DNA of 32,836 nt from Chitinophaga pinensis (lineage in GTDB: Bacteria; Bacteroidota; Bacteroidia; Chitinophagales; UBA10324). Positions 1 to 7,946 of the stretch are shown in pieces; the first letter of the stretch is position 1, and the number at the start of each line of letters is the position of its first letter. The stretch spans positions 1 through 32,836 of the forward strand of contig CAMDOA010000029.1 of assembly GCA_945903305.1 (NCBI GenBank), written 5' to 3'. The notes under the pieces are model-generated. The model saw only the letters and a list, made by a program, of their open reading frames with translations. It was not told the DNA's origin and did not search any database. The translations under genes and the position numbers were made by a program.

Positions 1-257
1 ATATGAATCCTTATGGATGGGAGGCTGAATACGATGTGTGGTTGAAAAAACAAATTGACGAACGAAATTTCACCAACCTCATCAACTACGAAACCAGTCA
101 CAAACTCGGCAAACTTGCTGCACCAACACCCGACCATTATGTTCCCGTGCTTTATAGTTTGGGTTTGATGGACACCGTTGATGAAATAAAATATTTTTAT
201 GAAGGCGAACCATCACTGCCGGCATTCAGCGAGCGGAGTTTTATTATAAGCAGTTAA
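1..257 (+). CDS. 4,5-DOPA-type extradiol dioxygenase, C-terminal end (partial)
   Basis: This is the C-terminal 84 or so residues of a gene that starts before the window; the frame is open at base 1, so the first ATG at base 3 is internal. The segment NPYGWEAEYDVW, then the motif PTPDHYVPVLYSLG and the ending FSERSFII, match the C-terminus of class III extradiol ring-cleavage dioxygenases of the YgiD/DODA (LigB-like) group. In that family the His of PTPDHY is a conserved metal-site residue. These enzymes open catechol rings; the true substrate of the bacterial members is usually unknown. Only the tail is visible, so the assignment rests on this short conserved block. Confidence 0.8.
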   Translation, partial: MNPYGWEAEYDVWLKKQIDERNFTNLINYETSHKLGKLAAPTPDHYVPVLYSLGLMDTVDEIKYFYEGEPSLPAFSERSFIISS

Positions 258-313
258 AAATTCCGGGTACAAGACATAAACAAAATGAGAAATAATTTTC
301 TCTTCTTTGCTAC

Positions 314-1144
314 ATGTCACTCTACATCAACTCGCTCAACTCCGGAAGCAACGGAAATTGCTACTATGTCGGCAACAAGACCGAGGCTGTGTTGATTGAT
401 GTTGGAATATCATGCAAAGAAATTGAGCTGCGCATGAATCGCTTGCAACTGCCGATTGAAAATGTGAAGGCCATTTTTATTTCGCACGAACATATCGATC
501 ACATTCGCGGTGCGGCACAACTAAGCAAAAAATATTATTTACCAGTTTATATAAAACCGCGCACCTACAAACATTCAGGCATTCACCTCGACAGAGCATT
601 CGTACATAATTTCAACTGCAACGAAAAAACAACCATCGGGAATCTGACGGTAACACCATTCGATAAACATCATGATGCACAAGACCCTGTAAGTTTTGTG
701 GTGGAACACAAAGGCATTAAAGCAGGTGTGATAACTGATCTTGGCATTGCATGCAAACGGGTGATTCATTATTTCAAACAGTGTCACGCATGTTTTTTGG
801 AAAGCAATTACGATGAAAAAATGTTGAGTGAAGGCAGCTATCCGCAGCGATTAAAGAATAGAATCAGTGGAGGCAACGGACATATATCGAACACACAAGC
901 GCTCGAACTTTTTATCAGGCACAAACCGAAGTACATGAGTCACCTGTTGCTCGCGCATCTTTCAAAAAATAATAATCATCCGGGGTTGGTGCATGAGTTG
1001 TTTTTAAAACATGCAGGCGATGTAAAAATTGTTATTGCATCCCGCGATGAAGAATCAGCAGTTTATGAAATCACACATCAATTAAAAAGCGAGGTTATTC
1101 CACTGGTAGTGAAAAAAGAAATGGTGCAGTTGAATTTGTTTTGA
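314..1144 (+). CDS. MBL-fold metallo-hydrolase, YycJ/WalJ-like
   Basis: This 276-residue cytoplasmic protein belongs to the metallo-beta-lactamase superfamily. The N-terminus (NSLNSGSNGNCYYVG, about residues 6-20) and LIDVGIS (27-33) are typical of the YycJ/WalJ branch. The metal motif HEHIDH is at residues 58-63, the TDLG aspartate at about 142, and GHISN at 189-193, followed by LLLAHLSKNNN at about 211-221. Family members are predicted DNA or nucleotide exonuclease-like hydrolases; the Gram-positive gene lies with walKR but no such context exists here. It follows the dioxygenase tail by 56 bases and precedes a secreted protein. No signal peptide is seen. The fold is certain, the substrate is not. 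Confidence 0.88.
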   Translation: MSLYINSLNSGSNGNCYYVGNKTEAVLIDVGISCKEIELRMNRLQLPIENVKAIFISHEHIDHIRGAAQLSKKYYLPVYIKPRTYKHSGIHLDRAFVHNFNCNEKTTIGNLTVTPFDKHHDAQDPVSFVVEHKGIKAGVITDLGIACKRVIHYFKQCHACFLESNYDEKMLSEGSYPQRLKNRISGGNGHISNTQALELFIRHKPKYMSHLLLAHLSKNNNHPGLVHELFLKHAGDVKIVIASRDEESAVYEITHQLKSEVIPLVVKKEMVQLNLF

Positions 1145-1179
1145 AATGACTTTTATATTTACAACAACAAAAATTTTTT

Positions 1180-2466
1180 ATGCTTAAACATTTACTCCTC
1201 ATCGTTTTTATTTCTGTGCTTGCAACAACTAATTCCAAGGCACAATGGAGTGCGTGTGGTTCAGGATTCGACTCACAGCCATACGACATGGTAGTTTACA
1301 ACAACGAATTATATGTGAGCAATGTTGATAGTGCCGGCGGCATTCCTATCACCTGCCTTGCAAAATGGAATGAAACCAATTGGTCTGCATTCGGGGGTAG
1401 TGGTCCTGATGTTAGCGGAATCGCTGAGATGATAGTATATAATGGCAACCTGGTTGTTTCAGGTGGCTTCACAGCAATAGATGGATTCCCTGCAACCCGT
1501 ATTGCCATGTGGAATGGTTCTTCGTGGGATTCACTCAGCAGCGGATTGGATGGAGGTATTTATAGCATGACAATATTCAATGGTGATTTAATTGTAGGAG
1601 GAAATTTTTCTAATGCAGGAGGTGTAAGCGCTAAAAAAATTGCGAAATGGGACGGCACTACCTGGAGCAATATGCATGATGGTTTCGATGGGCCGGTCGA
1701 GGCTTTTGCGGTTTACAACAATGAACTATATGCCGGAGGTAATTTTATTCGATCAGGGCAAGACACCATGTATTATATTGCAAAATGGAATGGCGCAGAT
1801 TGGGATTCCCTCGGCAACGATGAGTTGAACGGTGAAGTTTCAACACTCGAAGTCTATAATGGAAGCTTGTATGCAGGTGGCGATTTTGATTTCGACAGTG
1901 TCAACTATGTCGGTTATTGGGACGGGGTTGTATGGAATGGTTGCAACAATGGTGTTAACGATTGGGTTTATGATTTGGAAGTTTATAATGGCGAACTTTA
2001 TGTGGGCGGATTTTTTGATGAGGCATATGATGGCACCGACATCAACTTTGTTGGCAGATGGAATGGCAATTCATGGGCTGTATGCGGTTCAGGTATGGAT
2101 GAAGAAGTGGATGACTTTTGTGTTTTTAACGGAAAAATTTATGCAAGCGGATACTTTGAGCATGCAGACGGAATTCTAACCAATTACATTGCCGGATGGT
2201 CGGTACCAAGTGCAATAGATGAAATAAATAATGATGATCCTGTTTCTGTTTTGCCGAATCCAACTGCTGGAAAATTCACTTTTGATTTTGCGGATGTGCA
2301 GACAGTACCGATGAAAATATTCAATGCACTTGGTGAAACAGTTTTTGCAGACAATCGCTTCAAAAGAAATTCTGAAATTGATTTGAATGAACTTGCCCCC
2401 GGAATTTATTTTGCTCTAATAAATTTTAAAGACAAACAGGTACGGAAAAAAATTGTTTTGCAATGA
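1180..2466 (+). CDS. Secreted seven-repeat beta-propeller protein with T9SS sorting domain
   Basis: The 428-residue protein begins with a signal peptide (MLKHLLLIVFISVLATTNSKAQ). Residues from about 22 to 345 are seven repeats of roughly 42-48 residues with the pattern W-x(3)-GxG...VYNGxLYxGGxF...iAKWNG. Seven units suggest a seven-bladed beta-propeller. The first repeat is the most degenerate: it has YVSNVDSAGG where the others have the YxGGxF core. After a linker, the last 75 or so residues (VLPNPTAGKF, GIYFALINF, KKIVLQ) form a T9SS type A sorting domain, so the protein should cross the outer membrane by type IX secretion and be released or surface-anchored. The ligand is unknown. Only 35 bases separate it from the MBL gene, with a weak -7-like TATATTTA just upstream. 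Confidence 0.88.
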   Translation: MLKHLLLIVFISVLATTNSKAQWSACGSGFDSQPYDMVVYNNELYVSNVDSAGGIPITCLAKWNETNWSAFGGSGPDVSGIAEMIVYNGNLVVSGGFTAIDGFPATRIAMWNGSSWDSLSSGLDGGIYSMTIFNGDLIVGGNFSNAGGVSAKKIAKWDGTTWSNMHDGFDGPVEAFAVYNNELYAGGNFIRSGQDTMYYIAKWNGADWDSLGNDELNGEVSTLEVYNGSLYAGGDFDFDSVNYVGYWDGVVWNGCNNGVNDWVYDLEVYNGELYVGGFFDEAYDGTDINFVGRWNGNSWAVCGSGMDEEVDDFCVFNGKIYASGYFEHADGILTNYIAGWSVPSAIDEINNDDPVSVLPNPTAGKFTFDFADVQTVPMKIFNALGETVFADNRFKRNSEIDLNELAPGIYFALINFKDKQVRKKIVLQ

Positions 2467-2572
2467 TTTTTTTTGAGCCGAAATGCCTGAAAACAAAAGA
2501 TGAAATTTCAAATGACCTTAGACGACTGGAATTCACTTCTTTAAAATGAAGTTTCAAATTCTTAAAAAATAA

Positions 2573-3163
2573 ATGGCGGTTAATTACAACTACGATAAGA
2601 AACGATTCGAAGCTTTTATTGATGCAATCATTGCGATACTGCTAACGATTCTTGTTCTTGAAATCCGTGTGCCTGATAATGAGGAACATCAATCACTTTC
2701 TACTGTTAAGCAGGTTGCCTCGTTGCTTCCTGTTTTTGTTTCTTACATCGCATCATTCCTGTTGATTGTTGGCTTTTGGTTAGACTTTCACCTTCTGTTT
2801 TTGAACATTAGTCATATCAGCAAGCGATTCATTTTACTGAACATGCTGTTCATACTATCTGTATCATTTGCACCTTTCACCACAGCATATTCAGGCGAAC
2901 ATTACGATGATTCATTTGCTGTGGCATTACTCATGGCTAATTATTTTTTCACGAATTTGCTTTTTGGCTCTCTCTATACCTATGCAATGAAAAAGAATTT
3001 AGTTGACCAGCAATTCTGGATTGATAACAAGTCAGCCGGAATTTATTCTGTACTAGGAATTATTGTGATATTAGCGGCTATCCCGCTTGCTTATGTTCAT
3101 ACCTATATTTCATTTACTCTGGCCCTACTTGTTTTTGCGGGTCACTTTTTAAAAAAGAGATAA
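2573..3163 (+). CDS. TMEM175-family (DUF1211) membrane channel protein, first of a pair
   Basis: This 196-residue protein has about six hydrophobic segments and the TM1 signature of the TMEM175/DUF1211 family near the start (KKRFEAFIDAIIAILLTILVLEI). Characterised prokaryotic members form potassium-permeable channels by oligomerising six-helix subunits. Here the usual DGVFAI in TM1 is replaced by DAIIAI, and the WVNHH-like element after TM2-TM3 is WLDFH, so this is the divergent partner of the pair. The second TMEM175 gene starts 29 bases downstream on the same strand, suggesting co-expression. Family membership is clear; ion selectivity and gating cannot be read from the sequence. Confidence 0.85.
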   Translation: MAVNYNYDKKRFEAFIDAIIAILLTILVLEIRVPDNEEHQSLSTVKQVASLLPVFVSYIASFLLIVGFWLDFHLLFLNISHISKRFILLNMLFILSVSFAPFTTAYSGEHYDDSFAVALLMANYFFTNLLFGSLYTYAMKKNLVDQQFWIDNKSAGIYSVLGIIVILAAIPLAYVHTYISFTLALLVFAGHFLKKR

Positions 3164-3192
3164 CAATAATAACAATAAGAAATAGCTGAATA

Positions 3193-3807
3193 ATGTCCGA
3201 ATCAAATCCCAACTCCCGCCTCGAAACATTTTGTGATGGTGTGTTTGCCATTGCACTCACGCTGCTGATTATTGATATTAAAATTCCTTCTGACAAGGAG
3301 ATTCACGGCACTCAGGATTTCTGGAAGGTGCTTTATGAAATGCTTCCTTCTGTTTGCGCTTTTCTTTTAAGCTTCTTTGTCATTCTCATTACATGGGTCA
3401 ATCATCATCAAACGATGTTGCTGGTTCATAAAACAAGCACCTCCTTTATTTATGCAAATGCTTTATTACTGCTCACCGTTGTGTTCATTCCTTTCCCGAC
3501 TGCGTTGATTGGTGAATATATTTTCACTAACCACCCTTCTCCGGCTTTAATTCTTTACAATGTAACCTTAGCGCTTGGTGCAATTAGCTGGGTACTCATT
3601 AGTGTATCGGCCCTGAAAAATAACTTAGCAAAAAGCGAACATGCTAAAAAAATGTTACGCCAAAATAAATTTTTCGGTTTTTTTGCTTGCGCGCTTTACC
3701 TCGTTTGCGCCTTCATTTCAATTTGGTTTCCTCTCACCATTGCGGCAGTAACAGTTATTATTTGGCTTTTCTGGTTTGTATATGGAATTTCTTTGAAGCA
3801 CGAATAA
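3193..3807 (+). CDS. TMEM175-family (DUF1211) membrane channel protein, second of a pair
   Basis: The 204-residue protein has the canonical TM1 motif of the family, RLETFCDGVFAIALTLLIIDI at about residues 9-29, then roughly five more membrane segments. WVNHHQTML lies at about residues 72-80 and a polar loop containing NPSPAL-like residues follows the fourth helix. It is a probable potassium-permeable channel subunit in the inner membrane. It is paralogous to the gene immediately upstream but clearly diverged, and the two are separated by only 29 bases. A hetero-oligomer is an inference from this arrangement, not something the sequence proves. Confidence 0.87.
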   Translation: MSESNPNSRLETFCDGVFAIALTLLIIDIKIPSDKEIHGTQDFWKVLYEMLPSVCAFLLSFFVILITWVNHHQTMLLVHKTSTSFIYANALLLLTVVFIPFPTALIGEYIFTNHPSPALILYNVTLALGAISWVLISVSALKNNLAKSEHAKKMLRQNKFFGFFACALYLVCAFISIWFPLTIAAVTVIIWLFWFVYGISLKHE

Positions 3808-3820
3808 AATATTTTCAATC

Positions 3821-4231
3821 ATGGCAAAAGCGATTTTAAAAACACAGAAAACAGAATCGAGCGTCGAAGATTTTTTGAATTCGGTAAAAGATGAACAACA
3901 ACGCACTGATAGTTTCGCCATTGTAAAAATGATGCAACAAGCAACCGGCGAAAAACCAAAAATGTGGGGCGCTGCAATTATTGGCTTTGGAAATGTGTCG
4001 TTGAAATACGAAAGTGGTCGCGAGCTCGATTGGTTTAAGATCGGTTTTTCGCCTCGCAAACAGTCGATCACCCTTTACGGATTAATTGGTTCCGAAAAAC
4101 AACTAGAGCAGTTGAAAAAACTAGGAAAACATAAAACCGGAAAGGGATGTTTGTATATAAATAAACTGACCGATGTTGATGCAACAGTGTTAAACACCCT
4201 GATAAAAAAAGCGGCAGATAAGAAAAAATAA
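3821..4231 (+). CDS. DUF1801-domain protein
   Basis: This is a 136-residue soluble protein. It opens with a Lys/Thr-rich stretch, then SVEDFLNSVKDEQQRTDS (about residues 14-31), LVKMMQQATGEKP-like sequence and the block MWGAAIIGFGNVSLKY followed by DWFKIGFSPRKQSITLYG. This is the classic layout of DUF1801 (YdhG-like) proteins, which share a fold related to frataxin/YjbR-type domains. Biochemical function is unknown; some relatives bind iron or are annotated as chaperone-like. It starts 13 bases after the TMEM175 pair and ends 4 bases before the next small gene, so it probably belongs to one transcript. Confidence 0.85.
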   Translation: MAKAILKTQKTESSVEDFLNSVKDEQQRTDSFAIVKMMQQATGEKPKMWGAAIIGFGNVSLKYESGRELDWFKIGFSPRKQSITLYGLIGSEKQLEQLKKLGKHKTGKGCLYINKLTDVDATVLNTLIKKAADKKK

Positions 4232-4235
4232 AATT

Positions 4236-4535
4236 ATGACAACCGAAAAATCAGCAAACATATTAGGTACATCATCCAATCTTCTTGGATTTTGTTTAGT
4301 AGTACTAACCACTTTTAAATTTTCAGGATTTAATGTTGAATCGGTAATTGATGAAGTTACAGGAGTGATTTCTGTTTTTTTGGGAATGAGTTGCTTGCTT
4401 TCATTTCTGTCAATGTACTCAGCAAAAGAAAAATTGAGTGAACGATATGAGCAGTGGGCGATAAGATTTTTTATAGTTTCATTAAGCTTGTTGTTCGTCA
4501 CCATTCTGATGATTGCTTTTTCTATTTTCCTCTGA
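4236..4535 (+). CDS. Small three-helix membrane protein, function unknown
   Basis: The product has 99 residues and three hydrophobic segments: about residues 10-30 (LGTSSNLLGFCLVVLTTF), 42-62 (VTGVISVFLGMSCLLSFLSM) and 75-99 (IRFFIVSLSLLFVTILMIAF). A charged loop, SAKEKLSERYEQW, lies between helices two and three. I do not recognise a named family. It begins 4 bases after the DUF1801 stop and is followed 16 bases later by an NTF2-like gene, so it is probably co-transcribed with both. The hydrophobic pattern and tight spacing support a real gene. Confidence 0.72.
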   Translation: MTTEKSANILGTSSNLLGFCLVVLTTFKFSGFNVESVIDEVTGVISVFLGMSCLLSFLSMYSAKEKLSERYEQWAIRFFIVSLSLLFVTILMIAFSIFL

Positions 4536-4551
4536 GAATAAATATTGAAGC

Positions 4552-4908
4552 ATGAATGACTTGAAAATGATTGCACAAGAATGGTTCAATGCATTTAACA
4601 AACATGACATTGAAATGCTGCTTGCATTGTATGATGAAAATGCAGAACACTACAGTCCGAAATTGAAAGTTCATCAACCCGAAACAAACGGATTAATAAA
4701 AGGCAAGCAAGCTTTGCGAAATTGGTGGACAGATGCATTTCAGCGACTGCCGAAATTGAATTATGAAATCATTCAGCTCACGGCAAATGATGAGCGTGTG
4801 TTTATGGAATATACGCGACGCACACCCGAGGAAGAAGATTTAAGAGTGGGTGAGGTGCTTAAAATAAAAAACGGAAAAATTATTTCTTCGCGTGTGTATC
4901 ATTCATAA
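4552..4908 (+). CDS. NTF2-like / SnoaL-like protein
   Basis: The product is a 118-residue single-domain protein. MIAQEWFNAFNKHDIEMLLALYDENAEHYSP at the N-terminus, GLIKGKQALRNWW in the middle and VGEVLKIKNGKIISSRVY at the end are the usual landmarks of the NTF2-like superfamily (SnoaL-like branch). The fold is a cone-shaped alpha+beta barrel with a hydrophobic pocket, used by polyketide cyclases, isomerases and many uncharacterised stress-related proteins. No catalytic function can be assigned. It is the last gene of the tightly packed run starting at 2573. Confidence 0.83.
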   Translation: MNDLKMIAQEWFNAFNKHDIEMLLALYDENAEHYSPKLKVHQPETNGLIKGKQALRNWWTDAFQRLPKLNYEIIQLTANDERVFMEYTRRTPEEEDLRVGEVLKIKNGKIISSRVYHS

Positions 4909-4987
4909 TTTGAAATGAAATAATTCTTCGCTGCTCTATTTTTTATTTTACTTTTAAGCAGAAATAGTATCCTCAAAAATCTTTTTT

Positions 4988-5383
4988 ATGGCTGCATATG
5001 GAATAGAAATTATCTTGAATCGTCAATTGGCCGATTGTCTTTCGGTGCCGGTTTTTATTACCGACACAGTAGGGAATCTTATTTTTTACAACGAACCCGC
5101 TGAAAAAATTCTGGGTTCACGATTTGAAGAAACCGGAGAAATGAAAGTGGAAACATGGGGCACCATATTTAAGTAGAAAGATGATGAAGGAAATTTATTA
5201 CTTCCCGAAAACCTGCCGCTTGTCAGAACACTGCGCGACCAATATCCTTATCATAAAACTTTTTGGATTGAAAGCCTGACCGGAAAATCAGAACGAATTT
5301 CTGTTACCTCGTATCCCATTATCGGACGGGCCGGCGATTTTGTTGGAGCAGTTGCCATTTTCTGGGAAGCAAGAGACTTATGA
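4988..5383 (+). pseudogene. PAS-domain protein interrupted by an in-frame amber codon
   Basis: Translation from the ATG gives a PAS-like start (VPVFITDTVGNLIFYNEPAEKILG, about residues 20-43) and reaches TAG at 5174-5176. The same frame then continues without another stop to TGA at 5381-5383, encoding the expected second half of the domain (DDEGNLLLPENLPLVRTL, FWIESLTGK, GDFVGAVAIFWEA). The full frame would give 131 codons. It overlaps the next gene's ATG by the ATGA arrangement, so the intact gene was evidently coupled to it. The amber codon therefore truncates the domain at residue 62. Options are a recent nonsense mutation, a sequencing or assembly error, or stop readthrough. No in-frame ATG restarts the second half. 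Confidence 0.75.
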
Positions 5384-6216
5384 AAATTTCTTTGAGAGGC
5401 GTTCGCGGATCCATTCCAACTACCGGTGCCGACACCGCAATTTATGGTGGCAACACTTCGTGTGTTGTAGTATCAGAAGGCGATTGCCTGCTCGTACTCG
5501 ATGGTGGTTCGGGCATGCAAAAATTTAATCTGCACAACAACACTGCTATTAAAAGAATTGACATACTGCTTACTCATCTTCATCTTGATCATATTCAGGG
5601 GCTCGGATTTTTCAATCCGTTTTTTGATCCAGATATGCATGTACACATCTGGGGGCCAAAAAGTAAAAGCAGCAGTTTGCATTCGCGACTCAGCAGGTAT
5701 TTGTCGCCTCCATTGTTTCCGGTATCGCTTCGCGACCTTCCTTGTAAACTCACTATGCATGACATTGAAAACAGTTCGTTTGAAATCGGTCCGTTCATTA
5801 TTGAATCGCGATACATAATTCATCCCGGAACCACAGTCGGATTTCGCGTTAGCAATCGTCGTTCTGTTTTTACATATCTTCCCGATCACGAACCGGTTCT
5901 GGGTTCAACAGAATTTTTATCAGATAAAAAATGGATATCAGGTTTTGATTTGGCATTAAATGCCGACTTGCTTTTACACGATGCACAATATACTAAGCAA
6001 CAATATTTAAATAAATTCGGATGGGGACACAGCAGTATGGACGATGCAATTAAGTTTGCTGCATTAGCAGAAGTCAAGCACCTTTTGCTTGCTCATCATG
6101 ACCCCCATCATTCTGATGATCAACTCAACCAATTTTTTGATGAATTGAAAAACAACAACAACTATACTTTTAAATATGAATTAGCTGCCGAAGGAATGAA
6201 TTTTGAATTGCCCTGA
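5380..6216 (+). CDS. MBL-fold metallo-hydrolase, GRGSIP-type
   Basis: This 278-residue protein starts with GVRGSIPTTG and YGGNTSCV (about residues 7-29), the signature of a metallo-beta-lactamase branch related to RNase Z, PhnP and cyclic-nucleotide phosphodiesterase-like enzymes. Metal ligands are visible: HLHLDH at 66-71, HPGTTVGFR from about 148, LPDHEP at 167-172, LLHDAQYT from 198, WGHSS at 215-219 and AHHDPHHSD at 238-246. No signal peptide is present. The ATG overlaps the TGA of the broken PAS gene, implying translational coupling; relatives are sometimes linked to PAS or sensor modules. The likely role is hydrolysis of a phosphodiester, possibly signal-regulated, but the substrate is unknown. 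Confidence 0.85.
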   Translation: MKISLRGVRGSIPTTGADTAIYGGNTSCVVVSEGDCLLVLDGGSGMQKFNLHNNTAIKRIDILLTHLHLDHIQGLGFFNPFFDPDMHVHIWGPKSKSSSLHSRLSRYLSPPLFPVSLRDLPCKLTMHDIENSSFEIGPFIIESRYIIHPGTTVGFRVSNRRSVFTYLPDHEPVLGSTEFLSDKKWISGFDLALNADLLLHDAQYTKQQYLNKFGWGHSSMDDAIKFAALAEVKHLLLAHHDPHHSDDQLNQFFDELKNNNNYTFKYELAAEGMNFELP

Positions 6217-6345
6217 AAACTATATTCTGTTTAAGTACAAAAAATATTACCGATAACATTTTGAAAATTCTAAAGTTTAATCCGGAGACCATGCGTTGTA
6301 TAAAGTTTTATCATTGCCAAACAAATTCAAAATAAAAATAAAAAA

Positions 6346-6825
6346 ATGAACAATCAACTATTAGTAAAAATGGTGCTCGATTCATGGAATGCTAAACTGA
6401 AAGAAACAGAAGCATTGCTTGTTGCGCTCACTGATGAACAATTAATGAATGAAGTTGCACCCGGGCGCAATCGCGGAATTTATTTACTCGGTCACCTCGC
6501 CGCCGTGAACGACAAGATGATGCCGCTGCTGAACATGGGCCAACAAATGCATCCCGAACTGAACGATACTTTTTTAAAAGAGGCGGATAAAACAGTGGCA
6601 GAAATTCCGTCGGTAAATGAATTGCGCGAGCATTGGAAAAATATTAATTCAATATTGGCTGAACTCTTCAACCAACAACAAGCAGATGATTGGTTTCAAA
6701 AACACACATCTGTTTCTGCCGAAGATTTTGCAAAAGAACCACACCGAAATAAGCTGAATGTCATCATCAGTCGCACCAATCATCTTGCATATCACAACGG
6801 GCAAATGGCATTACTGAAAAAATAA
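6346..6825 (+). CDS. DinB-like four-helix bundle protein
   Basis: The 159-residue sequence has the DinB/DUF664 metal-binding histidine pattern: H50 in YLLGHLAAVND and H146/H150 in NHLAYHNGQM close to the C-terminus. DinB-superfamily proteins are four-helix bundles that bind a divalent metal. Some act as thiol-dependent (bacillithiol, mycothiol, glutathione) transferases, but most are uncharacterised. The stop is one base before the start of the flavin monooxygenase gene, so the two are almost certainly co-transcribed. Confidence 0.85.
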   Translation: MNNQLLVKMVLDSWNAKLKETEALLVALTDEQLMNEVAPGRNRGIYLLGHLAAVNDKMMPLLNMGQQMHPELNDTFLKEADKTVAEIPSVNELREHWKNINSILAELFNQQQADDWFQKHTSVSAEDFAKEPHRNKLNVIISRTNHLAYHNGQMALLKK

Positions 6826-6826
6826 A

Positions 6827-7849
6827 ATGGAAATAGGAGTTGACAGTTTCGCCGCAATGATGAGTGGCAATGAAGAGAGAGCGATGAGCGATGCCAATGC
6901 GATTTCACAATTACTCGCACGAATAGAACATGCTGATAATTGTGGTTTGGATATTTTTGGAATTGGCGAACATCACCGAAAAAACTTTTTGGATTCAGCA
7001 CCTACTCTAATTCTTGCCGCTGCTGCGGCACGCACAAAAAATATTCGACTCACGAGTGCAGTAACGGTTTTAAGCGCTGCCGATCCGGTTCGGGTGTTTC
7101 AGAATTTTGCTACGCTCGATTTAATTTCCAATGGCCGCGCAGAAATGGTGGCAGGGCGCGGTTCGTTCATTGAAGCATTTCCACTATTCGGTTACAACCT
7201 CGAAGATTATGATGAACTGTTCGATGAAAAAATAAATCTCTTACTGAAAATCCGTGAGAGTGAATTCATTACATGGTCAGGAAAATTTCGTCCACCACTC
7301 CGCAATCAACCTGTTTATCCGCGACCGCTGCAAGAAAAACTTCCGATATGGATTGGTGTTGGTGGCACTCCCGAATCTTTTATTCGCACCGGTTCACTTG
7401 GTTTGCCATTGATGGTTGCAATCATTGGTGGCGAAACACATCACTTTCGTCCGCATGTTGATTTGTATCGCGAAGCAGGAAAGCGAGCAGGATATTCACC
7501 AGAACAATTAAAAGTTGGTGTGCACTCACTCGGTTATGTTGCCGATACAACCGAAGAAGCAATCGCAGATTTTTATCCCGGCTATGCCGCATCAATGACC
7601 AAAGTTGGGAAAGAACGAGGCTGGCCGCCAATGACTAAAGAAAGATTCAATGCACAGATGGGGCCACGAGGTGCATTGCTCGTTGGTAGTGCTGAAGAAG
7701 TAGCAGAAAAAATTCTCCGTCACTCCGAAGCGCTTGGCGGAATAACACGATTCACCTTTCAAATGGATACCGCTGAAGTGCCGCATGAAAAACTTATGCA
7801 TGCCATAGAATTAATTGGCTCAAGAATAAAACCATTGGTAAATAAATAA
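6827..7849 (+). CDS. LLM-class flavin-dependent oxidoreductase
   Basis: This 340-residue protein belongs to the luciferase-like monooxygenase superfamily (Atu2307/SP_0267-type branch). Conserved blocks include GLDIFGIGEHHRKNF (about 39-53), AAARTKNIRLTSAVTVLSAADPVRVFQ, NGRAEMVAGRGSF, FPLFGYNLEDYDELF and PIWIGVGGTPES. The fold is a TIM barrel using reduced FMN or F420-like flavin to oxidise a substrate with O2; the substrate is not predictable. The gene starts one base after the DinB stop. It is followed by a strong bidirectional hairpin at 7891-7916 that separates it from the converging DUF1761 gene. Confidence 0.9.
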   Translation: MEIGVDSFAAMMSGNEERAMSDANAISQLLARIEHADNCGLDIFGIGEHHRKNFLDSAPTLILAAAAARTKNIRLTSAVTVLSAADPVRVFQNFATLDLISNGRAEMVAGRGSFIEAFPLFGYNLEDYDELFDEKINLLLKIRESEFITWSGKFRPPLRNQPVYPRPLQEKLPIWIGVGGTPESFIRTGSLGLPLMVAIIGGETHHFRPHVDLYREAGKRAGYSPEQLKVGVHSLGYVADTTEEAIADFYPGYAASMTKVGKERGWPPMTKERFNAQMGPRGALLVGSAEEVAEKILRHSEALGGITRFTFQMDTAEVPHEKLMHAIELIGSRIKPLVNK

Positions 7850-7884
7850 TTTCTACCGAAAATTTATTTAAGAAGCGAGTTCAC

Positions 7885-7919
7885 AAAAAAGAAGCGGAGA
7901 AAATTTTCTCCGCTTCTCC
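7885..7919. terminator. Bidirectional intrinsic terminator
   Basis: A perfect 26-base inverted repeat lies at 7891-7916 (GAAGCGGAGAAAA then its complement). It sits between the converging LLM oxidoreductase and DUF1761 genes. Read on the minus strand it is followed directly by a run of six T; on the plus strand a weaker CCCTTTAAAA follows. It should terminate the minus gene well and the plus gene moderately. Confidence 0.85.
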
Positions 7920-7946
7920 CTTTAAAAATCAAATTAAGTCAATTGC

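Noticed and set aside
5501-5818. Open frames in other phases within the MBL hydrolase (both strands)
   Set aside because: They are shadows of a gene with full metal-site motifs; their translations show no recognisable family.
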